The notes beneath the pieces were generated by a model. It was not told where the DNA came from, ran no database searches, and saw nothing but the letters and a program-made list of their open reading frames with translations. From contig CAKQSV010000014.1 in the NCBI GenBank assembly GCA_934273635.1, positions 1 to 44,442 on the forward strand: a DNA stretch of 44,442 nucleotides, written 5' to 3'. The position numbers and the translations under genes are program-made. Shown here piece by piece: positions 16,691 to 25,503 of the stretch; the stretch's first letter is position 1; every line of letters starts with the position of its first letter. Source of the DNA: an uncultured Alphaproteobacteria bacterium (GTDB taxonomy: Bacteria; Pseudomonadota; Alphaproteobacteria; RF32; CAG-239).

Positions 16691-18373
16691 ATGCAAGAAG
16701 ATGTTAAGCGCCTGTATATGACTTTGATTATCGCGTTGGGCGCGTTATTTGTTTTTAATAAAATGTTTCCAAAAGCCGAAGCGCCGGAGCAAGAAATTGC
16801 CGCGCCACAGGCCGAGGTTAAAAAGTCCGAACCTCTGAAACAAAACGAGATTGAAGTTGAAGACCTCAAAGCGCCGGCATTAAGCGTTGAAAACGCCTTG
16901 AAAGATGACGCCCGCATTAGCATCGGCAATGATGATTTGCGCGGTTCTTTGCGCCTCAAGGGCGCGCGTTTGGACAGCCTGTATTTGAAAAAATACAAAC
17001 AGGCTTTAGACGCCGACAGCGCCGAGATTGAATTGTTGACACCGGCCAAAACCGAAACGCCGTATTATGCCGAAATGGGTTGGATTAGTCTTGACGCCAA
17101 CATCAAAGTGCCTGACGCAAACACGGTTTGGAGCGTGCGCCAAAATAATTTGACGCCGGACTCTCCGGTGGTTTTGGAGTGGGATAACGGACAAGGTTTG
17201 CGTTTTATCCGCCGTATCAGTCTGGACAAGGCTTATATGTTTGATATTCAGCAGGATGTTGAAAACAACACCGGCAAGGAAGTGACTTTGTATCCTTATG
17301 CCTTGATCAATCGCAAAGTGCCCGAGGTTAATTTGCCGAGTTCGGTGGTGCATGAGGGCATGATCGGCGTTGCCGACAGCAATCTGAAAGAGATTAAATA
17401 TAAAGATTTGGAAGAAAAAGAGCCAAAATCGTTCAAAACCACCAACGGATGGGCAGGTTTCTCCGACAGATATTGGTTTACGGCCTTTATTTTGAATAAT
17501 GCACAAAATCACAAGATTAAATATGCCCGCGTGAAGGAAAACACGTTTCAGGTTGACTATGTGGGCGACGCCGTGAAAGTTGCGCCGCAAGCGGTTGCAA
17601 CCAACAACATAAAATTATTCGCCGGCGCGAAAGAAATCAAACTTTTGGATGAATACAAAGCGGCGTTTAATATTGAAAAATTTGATTTGGCGGTTGATTT
17701 TGGTTGGTATTACTTTTTGACCAAACCGTTCTTCTATATTCTCGACTTTTTGTATCACTTTATCGGCAACATGGGCTGGGCGATTTTGCTGTTTGCGGCC
17801 TTGCTCAGACTGGCAATGTTTCCGGTGGCCAACAAATCTTTCGAGAGTATGTCTAAAATGAAGAAAGTTCAGCCGAAAATGCAGGCTTTGCAAGAGACCT
17901 ACGCCAACGACAAGGTTATGTTGCAAAAAGCCACAATGGAGCTGTATCGCAAAGAGAAAATTAATCCGGCGGCGGGTTGCTTGCCAATGCTGATTCAAAT
18001 TCCGGTGTTTTTCTCGCTGTATAAGGTTTTGAACATTGCGATTGAAATTCGTCATGCGCCGTTTATCGGTTGGATTAAAGACTTGTCCGCGCCCGACCCG
18101 CTGACAATTTCGCAATGGTCGCACTTGCCGTTACCGTCATTGTTAGACATTGGCGTTTGGCCGATTGTGATGGGCTTGACCATGTATTTGCAACAAAAAT
18201 TGAGTCCGGCGCCAACCAACAAAGACCAAGCGCGCGCCTTTATGTTTTTGCCGCTGATTTTCACCTTTATGCTCGGGCATTTTGCTTCCGGTTTGGTGAT
18301 TTATTGGACGCTCAGCAACGTGTTGGCGCTGATTCAGCAAAAAGTTATTATGAGCAAAAACGGAGTGGATTAG
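16691..18373 (+). CDS. yidC: Membrane protein insertase YidC
   Basis: Inserts proteins into the inner membrane, alone or with Sec. The 560 residues comprise an N-terminal membrane helix (about 8-26), a periplasmic P1 domain (about 60-340) and a conserved C-terminal five-helix insertase domain from about residue 345, with GNMGWAILLFAALLRLAMFP, the cytoplasmic helical hairpin KMKKVQPKMQALQETY, and INPAAGCLPMLIQIPVFFSLY. The hydrophilic-groove Arg is in LLRLAMFP. Length is typical for Gram-negative YidC. GGAGG lies upstream of the ATG and engB follows at four bases. Confidence 0.97.
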   Translation: MQEDVKRLYMTLIIALGALFVFNKMFPKAEAPEQEIAAPQAEVKKSEPLKQNEIEVEDLKAPALSVENALKDDARISIGNDDLRGSLRLKGARLDSLYLKKYKQALDADSAEIELLTPAKTETPYYAEMGWISLDANIKVPDANTVWSVRQNNLTPDSPVVLEWDNGQGLRFIRRISLDKAYMFDIQQDVENNTGKEVTLYPYALINRKVPEVNLPSSVVHEGMIGVADSNLKEIKYKDLEEKEPKSFKTTNGWAGFSDRYWFTAFILNNAQNHKIKYARVKENTFQVDYVGDAVKVAPQAVATNNIKLFAGAKEIKLLDEYKAAFNIEKFDLAVDFGWYYFLTKPFFYILDFLYHFIGNMGWAILLFAALLRLAMFPVANKSFESMSKMKKVQPKMQALQETYANDKVMLQKATMELYRKEKINPAAGCLPMLIQIPVFFSLYKVLNIAIEIRHAPFIGWIKDLSAPDPLTISQWSHLPLPSLLDIGVWPIVMGLTMYLQQKLSPAPTNKDQARAFMFLPLIFTFMLGHFASGLVIYWTLSNVLALIQQKVIMSKNGVD

Positions 18374-18377
18374 GATC

Positions 18378-19019
18378 ATGGATTTTAAGCTAGAACCGTT
18401 TTCTGACGAGCAAATCGCCGCCGGCGAAGAACTGTTCAAACAGCCGACAACCTTTGTGTTGGGCGTGGCGAATTTGTCTCAGCTCCCATTGACGGAGCTA
18501 AACGAGGTGGCATTGGCCGGACGCTCCAATGTGGGAAAGTCGTCGCTGATAAACGCCATCACCAAGCAGAAGGGTTTGGCCAAGACCTCAAACACCCCGG
18601 GGCGCACACAGCAGTTGAATTATTTTAACGCAAGCGATCGGCTTTTACTGGTTGACCTGCCGGGGTATGGCTATGCGCAGGCGCCGGAACAAACCGTTAA
18701 GCAATGGCAAAAGTTGATTTTCGCCTATTTACAGGGACGCGTGAACCTCAAGCGGGTTTTGGTTTTGATTGACTCTCGGCACGGCATTAAAAAAGTTGAT
18801 GAAGAAATTTTGGATATGCTCGACAAGGCCGCGGTGACTTATCAGATTGTTTTGACTAAAGCCGATAAGATTTCGGCGGCGGCGCTGGCTAAGGTAAAAG
18901 CGGAAACAACCGATAAAATCGCCAAGCGCGCGGCGGCGCATATCCGCGTTTTGACAACCAGTTCGGAGAAGATGCAAGGGATTGAAGAAGTTCGCGCCGA
19001 AATTGCCGCTTTGGCTTAG
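18378..19019 (+). CDS. engB: Ribosome biogenesis GTPase EngB/YsxC
   Basis: Small GTPase required for large-subunit assembly. The 213 residues contain G1 GRSNVGKSSLINAI near 50-63, G2 with TPGRTQQLNYF, G3 DLPGYGYA near 95, and G4 LTKADK near 157. All GTP-binding motifs are intact. It follows yidC after four bases; placement after yidC is common in alphaproteobacteria. The next gene has its own strong promoter. Confidence 0.95.
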   Translation: MDFKLEPFSDEQIAAGEELFKQPTTFVLGVANLSQLPLTELNEVALAGRSNVGKSSLINAITKQKGLAKTSNTPGRTQQLNYFNASDRLLLVDLPGYGYAQAPEQTVKQWQKLIFAYLQGRVNLKRVLVLIDSRHGIKKVDEEILDMLDKAAVTYQIVLTKADKISAAALAKVKAETTDKIAKRAAAHIRVLTTSSEKMQGIEEVRAEIAALA

Positions 19020-19037
19020 ATGTTCGTCGGTTTAGTA

Positions 19038-19066
19038 TTGACGAGGAAAAAATTTGCCGATATGAT
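19038..19066 (+). promoter_or_regulatory. Promoter before the HAD phosphatase gene
   Basis: TTGACG (19038-19043), 17 bases, TATGAT (19061-19066): a strong sigma-70 match in the engB to HAD gap. It would start transcription about 40 bases before the HAD start codon. Confidence 0.75.
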
Positions 19067-19112
19067 GAGTTGCTTTGTGCGGAAGTTCTGCTTTGTGTGA
19101 AATTTGATTTTG

Positions 19113-19793
19113 ATGGAGACTAAATTGGTTTTTGGCAAAAAAGTTATCATTTGGGATTTGGACAACACATTGTACCGTGAAACACCGGAATTTGCCGATA
19201 TGCTCGACGGCGCTATGGCTCAGGCTTTAGTGGAGGATTTGGGCGTTGACATGGACTACGAAGAGTGCAAAGCCAAGGTTAAGGAATCGTACAAAATCTA
19301 TCGTGACGGCGGTGAATTTTTCTATAAGGAATATAATATTTCCCCCAAAGATTTGAGCGACGCTTATCACTTGCGCAAGCCGGTTGAAAAAATCGTGCCT
19401 TATGACCGATTGGCCGAAAGGATGGCTAAATTGCCGGCGGAGCAATTTGTGTTTACGGCAAGTAATCGTTATGCCTCTGAGCGGATTTTGAAGCAAATCG
19501 GTCTGTATGAGATGTTCAAAGACCGTTTCTATTCGGTGGAGGATTTCGGCGTTTATAAAAAGAACGAGAGCGCCGAAGTTTATAAGCAATACTGCGAGAA
19601 AATCGGCAAAGACCCCAAAGACTGCTTGTTTGTGGATGACAGTTATTCTAATTTGGAATTTGCCAAAGAGACGGGGATGACCACCGCGCGCATTTATTAC
19701 CGCGACAACTCAGCGAAAGACAAGACCTATATTGACATGGCGTTCAAAGGGTTGGAAGGCTTTTTAGAGGCAGCCGCACAAGAGGCCGCCTAA
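19113..19793 (+). CDS. HAD-superfamily pyrimidine 5'-nucleotidase-like hydrolase
   Basis: Phosphatase of the haloacid dehalogenase fold. The first ATG at 19113 gives 226 residues; an in-frame TTG lies nine bases upstream. Motif I is IIWDLDNTLYRETPEF (nucleophile Asp), motif II is VFTASNRYASERIL, and motif IV is DCLFVDDSYSNLEFAKETGM. The DLDNTLY form and overall pattern match the SDT1/pyrimidine 5'-nucleotidase group. It faces a Gpt-type phosphoribosyltransferase and overlaps its end by four bases, which hints at nucleotide salvage, though convergent neighbours are weak evidence. No good ribosome site is visible. Confidence 0.78.
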   Translation: METKLVFGKKVIIWDLDNTLYRETPEFADMLDGAMAQALVEDLGVDMDYEECKAKVKESYKIYRDGGEFFYKEYNISPKDLSDAYHLRKPVEKIVPYDRLAERMAKLPAEQFVFTASNRYASERILKQIGLYEMFKDRFYSVEDFGVYKKNESAEVYKQYCEKIGKDPKDCLFVDDSYSNLEFAKETGMTTARIYYRDNSAKDKTYIDMAFKGLEGFLEAAAQEAA

Positions 19794-20221
19794 ATATCCC
19801 AAGGAAAAACAATCCATTTGTCGGGAATGTCCTGTGCGTAAATATCAACAAACGCCGCGCCGTTAGGTTTAGCGTAAACGGCAGCAAACTTGGCGCGGGG
19901 AAACATTTTGCGCAATAGGCGAAAAGTGGCGCCGGTGTCGGACAAGTCATCAATCACCAATGTTTTTTCATCAACTTCCCCGACGTTAATATCAACCTCA
20001 ACATCGTCAAGATTGCGGCGTTGCTCGCCGTCATAACTGGAAATATTGACCGCCTGCGTGTTGCGAATATCCAACTCGTAAGAAATAATCCCCGCCGGCA
20101 GCAAACCGCCGCGGCTGATGGCGATAATTTTATCATATTCTCCGGACTGCTTGATTTTTGCGGCCAACAGCTTGGCGTGTTGGTGGAAGTCTTCCCAACT
20201 GATATATACTTTTTCGACCAT
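19790..20221 (-). CDS. gpt: Xanthine-guanine phosphoribosyltransferase-like protein
   Basis: Purine salvage enzyme expected to join xanthine or guanine to PRPP. The 143-residue protein aligns by eye with E. coli Gpt: VYISWEDFHQHAKLLAAKI, IIAISRGGLLPAGIISYEL, the ISSYD stretch, the PRPP-binding loop LVIDDLSDTGATF, and the terminal PDKWIVFPWD. The length is close to the 152 of E. coli. The flap region is shortened. Upstream, 15 bases away on the same strand, lies a thioredoxin-like gene. Substrate choice among hypoxanthine, xanthine and guanine is not certain. Confidence 0.85.
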   Translation of the reverse strand: MVEKVYISWEDFHQHAKLLAAKIKQSGEYDKIIAISRGGLLPAGIISYELDIRNTQAVNISSYDGEQRRNLDDVEVDINVGEVDEKTLVIDDLSDTGATFRLLRKMFPRAKFAAVYAKPNGAAFVDIYAQDIPDKWIVFPWDI

Positions 20222-20235
20222 GGTTCAATCCTTTG

Positions 20236-20766
20236 CTAATCGTGTTTGGCTTTAATGTTATAAATGTAGTCGACCATCTCGTCTTTGTCCCACTCGACTG
20301 CGCCGCGGATGCGTCCGATTTCTTGCCCGCGCGAGTTAATCAAAACAGTATTCGGACTGGTAAAAATTCCCAAATCGGCCGATAAATCGCCTTTTTTATC
20401 AACGTAATATTCCAAATCTCCCGCCTCAAAACGCGTTAAAAAACGTTTTTGCTCGGCGGCGCTGACCCAATCGCTGGCCGGCGAAATTAAAACCACTTTA
20501 ATATTGGTATCTTGCGTTTTTTGTTGAAAAGAGCTGATTTTTGAGAGTTCTTGAATACATGGCGCGCAATATCTTGACCAGAAAATCGCAATCACAAAAT
20601 CACCGTGGAAATCACTCAGACGAAAACTTTTGCCGGTTTCTTCGTTCAAAAACATTTTACGGTCGGGCAAATCACGCGGCTCGTCGTAAATATTCACCGG
20701 TTCTTTGCCGCCCCAAGCTCCAAGCGTCAAAACGGCGCAAAATAAAAAAATATATCTTTTCAGCAT
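20236..20766 (-). CDS. TlpA/ResA-like thioredoxin-fold protein
   Basis: Predicted exported thiol-disulfide oxidoreductase. The 176 residues begin with a signal or anchor segment (about 3-19, RYIFLFCAVLTLGAW) and continue with a redoxin domain: FVIAIFWSRYCAPCIQELSKI near residues 54-74 with the active pair CAPC, and the cis-Pro region FTSPNTVLINSRGQEIGRIRG near 130. The CPxC form is altered to CAPC. A role in keeping periplasmic cysteines reduced, for example in cytochrome c or lipoprotein maturation, is inference. gpt follows after 15 bases on the same strand. Confidence 0.82.
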   Translation of the reverse strand: MLKRYIFLFCAVLTLGAWGGKEPVNIYDEPRDLPDRKMFLNEETGKSFRLSDFHGDFVIAIFWSRYCAPCIQELSKISSFQQKTQDTNIKVVLISPASDWVSAAEQKRFLTRFEAGDLEYYVDKKGDLSADLGIFTSPNTVLINSRGQEIGRIRGAVEWDKDEMVDYIYNIKAKHD

Positions 20767-20794
20767 CTTTCTATTAATAACTCTGTTTTAAGTT

Positions 20795-20823
20795 TTGAAA
20801 TTATGCAACAGTGAGAGTATAGT
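20795..20823 (+). promoter_or_regulatory. Promoter of the lipoprotein/TerY-P triad operon
   Basis: TTGAAA (20795-20800), 17 bases, TATAGT (20818-20823), about 40 bases before the small lipoprotein gene. No terminator is visible between the lipoprotein, VWA, PP2C and kinase genes, so one transcript is likely. Confidence 0.75.
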
Positions 20824-20862
20824 TTATCTATTCATTTTGTTAGAACATAAAAAGGTTAAAAA

Positions 20863-20991
20863 ATGAAAAATTTTTGTAAAATAGTCATGATATTATGTTT
20901 GTTATGCACCGCTTTGAGTGCCTGCGGAAAACTTTCGGCACCGCAACCGCCCGAAGGCAGTGGCTACCCTCACTCTTATCCCCGTCGCTAA
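20863..20991 (+). CDS. Small LptM-like lipoprotein
   Basis: A 42-residue protein with a full lipoprotein signal: basic start MKNFCK, hydrophobic core and lipobox LSAC at residues 18-21, so the mature lipoprotein begins at Cys21 and is only 22 residues long. The mature part reads CGKLSAPQPPEGSGYPHSYP, resembling the short LptM/YifL-type proteins that help assemble the LPS translocon LptDE. The match rests on pattern, not alignment. AAAGG lies upstream of the ATG. It is followed after 12 bases by the VWA gene, an unusual neighbour for this family. Confidence 0.72.
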   Translation: MKNFCKIVMILCLLCTALSACGKLSAPQPPEGSGYPHSYPRR

Positions 20992-21003
20992 AAGGATGAT
21001 ATT

Positions 21004-21681
21004 ATGACCGATAATAACGATATTATTCCGTATGTTGAATTTGCCGACAATGCCAATGAGCGCACGCCGTGCGTTTTGGTTTTGGACTGTTCCGGCTCTA
21101 TGCGCGGCGAGCCGATAAAGCAACTGAACTCAGGTTTGAAGGCGCTTGAAAAAGAATTGAAGGAAGATATTGACGCCAGCTCACGGGTGCAGATTTTGAT
21201 TATTAAGGCCTTTGGCAAAGATGAAGCCGTGGTCGCCTCTGACTGGACGGACGCCATGAATTTTGAGGCGCCGGTCATGGACGCCGGCGGTTTGACGCCG
21301 CTTGGCAAAGCGATGGATTTGGCTCTGCGCAAAATTGAGGAACAGAAATGCTTGTACGATAGCTGCGGCATAACCTCTAAACGACCGTGGATTTTCTTAA
21401 TCAGCGACGGCGAGCCAACCGACTATGACTGGGAAATTGTCGCCGAGCAATGTCGCTACGCACAACAAAACAAAAAAGTGGTTATCCACGCCGTTGGCAC
21501 TAAAGACGCCAACCTTGACAAGCTCGCCAAGTTTTCGCTGTTGTCTCCCAAACGTTTGACCGGACTAAAATTTACGGAATTTTTCTTGTGGCTGAGCCGC
21601 AGTGTTTCTTGCGTTTCAAAGGCGGCGCCCAACGCTCCTGATTTGATTGACGATACCGGAGACTGGGATGAGGGTAAATAA
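21004..21681 (+). CDS. VWA-domain protein, TerY-like
   Basis: The 225 residues form one von Willebrand factor A domain. The metal-ion-dependent adhesion site is intact: DCSGSM near residues 29-34, Thr in GGLTPLGKAMDLAL, and Asp in ISDGEPTDYDW. It resembles TerY, the VWA member of the TerY-P triad described by comparative genomics next to PP2C phosphatases and kinases. It overlaps the phosphatase gene by 14 bases. The triad is thought to act in metal-linked or stress signalling by protein phosphorylation; its targets are unknown. No TerC/TerD genes are in the window. Confidence 0.85.
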   Translation: MTDNNDIIPYVEFADNANERTPCVLVLDCSGSMRGEPIKQLNSGLKALEKELKEDIDASSRVQILIIKAFGKDEAVVASDWTDAMNFEAPVMDAGGLTPLGKAMDLALRKIEEQKCLYDSCGITSKRPWIFLISDGEPTDYDWEIVAEQCRYAQQNKKVVIHAVGTKDANLDKLAKFSLLSPKRLTGLKFTEFFLWLSRSVSCVSKAAPNAPDLIDDTGDWDEGK

Positions 21682-22417
21682 CCAACATATCCGTGTGTTA
21701 GCCGCCAGTGTGAAGGGTGTTTTGCACGCTCAGCAAAATCAACCGTGTCAGGATTATAGTCAATATACGCAGGACGGACGCAATTTTGTGGCCGTGGTCT
21801 CAGATGGCGCGGGCTCGTCCAAATATGGCAGAATCGGCGCGAGAATCGTTTGCGACACCCTCACCTCGCTGTTGAAAAATGTTGATTTTGCCGACGCGCG
21901 CAAAGCCGTCAGTCAGGCTATCGGCATTGCCCGTAGCAAGCTCATCCGTCATCGCCTAAACAAAACTAAAAGCGAAAATTCTTTGGTGGATTTTGCGGCG
22001 ACGTTGGTCGGGGTTATCTGCTACAAAAACAAGGGGTTGTTTTTTCATATCGGCGACGGCGCGGCTTTGGCGTTTCATGATGAAAAGTATCAAAACTTTA
22101 CAGCCTCTCGTCCCGAAAACGGTCATTTCAGTTGCGAGACCTATTTTTATACGATGGATGACTGGAAAGACAGCTTGCGTTTTACGACTTTTGAAAATGC
22201 CAACACCATTTTTTTGATGAGTGACGGATTGACGAATTTTTCGTTCTCGCGCGACTATACCACCGTTGAAGAAAGTTTTTTGCAGCCAATCGCTGATTAT
22301 TTGGCTAAGGAGCCGTCAAAAACCAAGGCTTTACGCGCGCTGTCAAACACCTTAAGCACGCCGCAGGCCTCTAAGCTCAACTCTGACGACAAAACTTTGG
22401 TATGGATTAAACTCTAA
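21668..22417 (+). CDS. PP2C-family protein phosphatase of the TerY-P triad
   Basis: Predicted metal-dependent Ser/Thr phosphatase. I use the ATG at 21668, which has GGAG just upstream and gives 249 residues; another reading adds seven residues. PP2C motifs are visible: NQPCQDYSQY, VAVVSDGAGSSKYGRIGAR (metal-binding DGAGS), FHIGDGAALAF near residue 125, and FLMSDGLTNFSF near 180, with DDKTLVWIKL at the end. It overlaps the VWA gene by 14 bases and the kinase gene by one base, so translation of the three is coupled. It probably reverses the phosphorylation made by the next gene's product. Confidence 0.88.
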   Translation: MRVNNQHIRVLAASVKGVLHAQQNQPCQDYSQYTQDGRNFVAVVSDGAGSSKYGRIGARIVCDTLTSLLKNVDFADARKAVSQAIGIARSKLIRHRLNKTKSENSLVDFAATLVGVICYKNKGLFFHIGDGAALAFHDEKYQNFTASRPENGHFSCETYFYTMDDWKDSLRFTTFENANTIFLMSDGLTNFSFSRDYTTVEESFLQPIADYLAKEPSKTKALRALSNTLSTPQASKLNSDDKTLVWIKL

Positions 22418-23874
22418 TGGAAAATCAGCTGTCAGCCACATATAACGCCATTTATGCCAACGGGATGTTCTCTAAAGTCCGGTTGGGTAAGGTTATCAAC
22501 CGCGGCGGCGCGGCCGGACGAATCTATGAGGTTGAGGGACAGCCGCAAAAGGTGGCCAAAATTTTTTATAATCTGGCCAACAGCAACACCAATCGCAAAA
22601 AATTAGAGTCAATGTTGCTGAACAGCCCGAATTTTCCGCCCACGGTACGCAACGGCGTGGAATATGTGCAAATAGCTTGGCCGGAAGCGATTTTGGAGGA
22701 CGATAAAGGCTTTTGCGTGGGCTATATTATGCCACTGATTAATATGGACAAAGCGGTCTCGCTCGACCACCTTATGCAAAAGTCTATCCGCCAAAAACTG
22801 GGATTGTCGGAAAAATATTCTTATCGGATTTTTGCCGCCTATAACATCGCCTCAATGGTTAATTCTTTGCACCAATGCGGACACTATATTGTCGACCTCA
22901 AGCCCTCTAATGTTTCGGTTTATCGCGACACGATGATTGTGGCCATGGTGGACTGTGACGGATTTTCAATTCAGGGAGAGAACGGCAGCCGCTATCCGGC
23001 GGAGTTTGTCAGTGAGGAATATATTTACCCTGAAGGGATGGATTTGAGTTGCGCCGAAATGGGCGAAGAGCAAGACAAATTCGCCCTCGCCGTGATTATA
23101 TTCAAACTCCTGAACAACGGGATTCACCCGTTTTCGGGCGTGCCGCGCAAAAACAACGATATGCTCACCATCCAGCAACGCATTGAAGATTATCACTATG
23201 CTTACGGTTCGTGGTTGGATAAATATCAGGCGCCGCACCCCTACTCTCTGCACGAATATTTTGACAAGAAAACGCTTGATATGTTTGATCGCGCTTTTGT
23301 ATGCGGTCAAGAACGACCGACCGCCAAAGAGTGGCAAGAACATTTGTGGTATTTGTTGCACAACCTCAAGCAATGCAAGCAAAACCCCGACCACGTCTAT
23401 TTTACCGCTAAAGGCTGCGGTTTATGCGCCGCGGAAGAAAAGTTGCGCTTCAACCTGCAAAAAGTAAAAAAAGAATCAACCGAGCCGCAAAAGGTCAGAG
23501 GCATGGAGCTGTCGGCGATTTCCGCCGAAGAAGTCGCGCGCCAAAAAGAGGAGCAACAACAGCAAGACCATAAGCAAAAAATTTGGGCTGTGGTCGGCGT
23601 GGTGGCGTTTATTTTGTTTTTCGGCGGGCTGAACTTTTTGCTTTTACCTTATAAATCGCAACTGCTCAGCCTTGGTATCGGGTTGCAAATGGCTTTGATT
23701 TTGCTGGTGACGCTAGGGGTTAATCAGGCGGTTAAGTCTTTGACGCAGAAAATCCCTTGTCTGCAAAATCAGGGACTTATCAATATGCTGATTGTTTACG
23801 CGCTGATTTGTATGATTATTGTTTTCATCTCTTTAAATCACTTCACACCAGACATATTTTATCTGACAGAATAA
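22417..23874 (+). CDS. Membrane-anchored TerY-P-type protein kinase
   Basis: A 485-residue Ser/Thr kinase-like protein. The kinase fold spans about residues 20-300: glycine-rich GKVINRGGAAGRIYEV, lysine in VAKIFYN, catalytic loop YIVDLKPSNV (HRD replaced by IVD), and metal site VDCDGFSI in place of DFG, the variant typical of this family. A Cys/His cluster (CKQNPDHVYFTAKGCGLC, about 325-345) may bind zinc. A charged Gln/Glu linker leads to three C-terminal membrane helices (about 388-475). The gene starts in the stop codon of the phosphatase gene. The kinase is likely active despite the altered motifs. Confidence 0.87.
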   Translation: MENQLSATYNAIYANGMFSKVRLGKVINRGGAAGRIYEVEGQPQKVAKIFYNLANSNTNRKKLESMLLNSPNFPPTVRNGVEYVQIAWPEAILEDDKGFCVGYIMPLINMDKAVSLDHLMQKSIRQKLGLSEKYSYRIFAAYNIASMVNSLHQCGHYIVDLKPSNVSVYRDTMIVAMVDCDGFSIQGENGSRYPAEFVSEEYIYPEGMDLSCAEMGEEQDKFALAVIIFKLLNNGIHPFSGVPRKNNDMLTIQQRIEDYHYAYGSWLDKYQAPHPYSLHEYFDKKTLDMFDRAFVCGQERPTAKEWQEHLWYLLHNLKQCKQNPDHVYFTAKGCGLCAAEEKLRFNLQKVKKESTEPQKVRGMELSAISAEEVARQKEEQQQQDHKQKIWAVVGVVAFILFFGGLNFLLLPYKSQLLSLGIGLQMALILLVTLGVNQAVKSLTQKIPCLQNQGLINMLIVYALICMIIVFISLNHFTPDIFYLTE

Positions 23875-23964
23875 TATTTTGTAATAAAAGGCAAATTTTA
23901 CTCTACAAATTAAAAAAAATGTGCTAACTTATCGGTGTTTTTGAAATTTTATGAGGATAAATCA

Positions 23965-25353
23965 TTGATTAATTTAAATCCAATCATGCTATCCGGCAAA
24001 GAAGTTCTGCCTTTGATTGAAGGCGGCAAAGGTATTAATGGCAGTGATGGTCGCAGCGCAGGCGCGTGGGCTCATGAGAACTGCGTTGGCACGTTCTCCG
24101 GCGTCAGCCCTGATTTTTATGATGATAAAGGCAACGTGATTATTGAGACCTTTATGAAAAAATTGCGCCTCGAACGTCATGAAGAAATGGTGGAATACGC
24201 TATTCGCGGCGGCGTGGCTCAGGCTCAGGTCGCGCACGAGGTTTCCGGCGGAAACGGACGTATTCACATGAATATGTTGTGGGAGATGGCTGACTCCGAA
24301 CGCATTATCACCGGCGTGCTTGAAAAAGCCAAAGGTCTGATTAACGGCATTACCTGCGGCGCGGGTCTGCCCTATCATTTAGGCGAGCTGGCCTCTAAGT
24401 TCGGGGTTTATTACTACCCTATCGTCTCTTCCGCACGCGCTTTTCAGGTTTTGTGGAAACGCGCTTATTCAAACTTTAAGGAATATCTCGGCGGTGTGGT
24501 TTATGAAGACCCATGGTTGGCCGGCGGTCACAACGGCTTGTCTAATGCCGAAGACCCGTCTCAACCACAATCACCTTATATGCGTCTGATAGAACTGCGT
24601 AAGGCTTTGAGAGCGCTTAATTTGGATAATATTCCGATTATTATCGCCGGCGGTGTATGGTCTTTGGACGACTGGAAAGACTATATTAATAACCCCGACA
24701 TCGGCAAAGTTGCCTTTCAGTTTGGCACGCGCCCCATGGTCACCAAAGAAAGCCCCATCAGCGACGCGTGGAAAAAGCTGATGTTGCAGGTTAAAAAAGG
24801 CGATGTGATTTTACAAAAGTTCAGCCCGACCGGATTTTTCTCTTCGGCCATTAAAAACACGTTTTTGGAAAAATTAATCGCACGCAAAAACGGTGAAGTC
24901 GCTTTCAAAAACGAGCAAGACGCCGAGTTTTCTCAGCCGCTGAAGATGAGCGAAATCCGCACGGTTTATATTAAACCCGAAGATATGGAAAAAGCCAATC
25001 GCCAAATTAACAGCGGTCTGACTGTGGTGCAGGAAACACCTGATGAAACCGTGGTGTTTATGACACCAGACGAGTGGAAGCAGATGAAAATTGACCGCGC
25101 CGAATGCGTCGGTTGCTTGTCGCAATGCCAGTTTTCAACCTGGTCGCGCGCCAAAGGTACAACCGGCAAGTTGCCTGATCCGCGTTCGTATTGTATCCAT
25201 AAGACCCTATACAACGTTGGTCATAACGGTAGTATTATGGACAATCTGGTTTTTGCAGGTCATCAGGTTTATCGCTTTGCAACCGACCCGTTGTATCGTA
25301 ACGGTATTCCGTCGGTTAAAGAGCTAATTGATATGATTAAGATCGGCAAATAG
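23965..25353 (+). CDS. Nitronate monooxygenase-like flavoprotein
   Basis: An FMN-binding TIM-barrel protein of the NMO/2-nitropropane dioxygenase group. I chose TTG at 23965 (462 residues) because GAGG lies 8 bases upstream; a GTG at 23935 is the in-frame alternative. Recognisable parts are GGVAQAQVAHEVSGGNG near 85, ITCGAGLPYHLGELA, EDPWLAGGHNGLSN near 190, IPIIIAGGVWSLDDW near 225 and VAFQFGTRPMVT near 245. The C-terminal 200 residues extend beyond the barrel and carry CVGCLSQC plus a later Cys, a possible metal or Fe-S site. The real substrate is unknown. A terminator follows. Confidence 0.72.
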   Translation: MINLNPIMLSGKEVLPLIEGGKGINGSDGRSAGAWAHENCVGTFSGVSPDFYDDKGNVIIETFMKKLRLERHEEMVEYAIRGGVAQAQVAHEVSGGNGRIHMNMLWEMADSERIITGVLEKAKGLINGITCGAGLPYHLGELASKFGVYYYPIVSSARAFQVLWKRAYSNFKEYLGGVVYEDPWLAGGHNGLSNAEDPSQPQSPYMRLIELRKALRALNLDNIPIIIAGGVWSLDDWKDYINNPDIGKVAFQFGTRPMVTKESPISDAWKKLMLQVKKGDVILQKFSPTGFFSSAIKNTFLEKLIARKNGEVAFKNEQDAEFSQPLKMSEIRTVYIKPEDMEKANRQINSGLTVVQETPDETVVFMTPDEWKQMKIDRAECVGCLSQCQFSTWSRAKGTTGKLPDPRSYCIHKTLYNVGHNGSIMDNLVFAGHQVYRFATDPLYRNGIPSVKELIDMIKIGK

Positions 25354-25376
25354 TCGTCATTATAATGATTTGTTCA

Positions 25377-25406
25377 GAGGCATTTTTTACAATGCCTCTT
25401 TTTTTT
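25377..25406 (+). terminator. Intrinsic terminator after the NMO-like gene
   Basis: GAGGCATT (25377-25384) pairs perfectly with AATGCCTC (25391-25398), followed by eight T. Confidence 0.93.
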
Positions 25407-25503
25407 GCGCGTAAAAATGCTTTATATCGCCACTGACAGTTTAGTCCGCACTCAGTAGCAATGACATACGATGATAAAACTGATAAGACACATTAATATG
25501 TTT

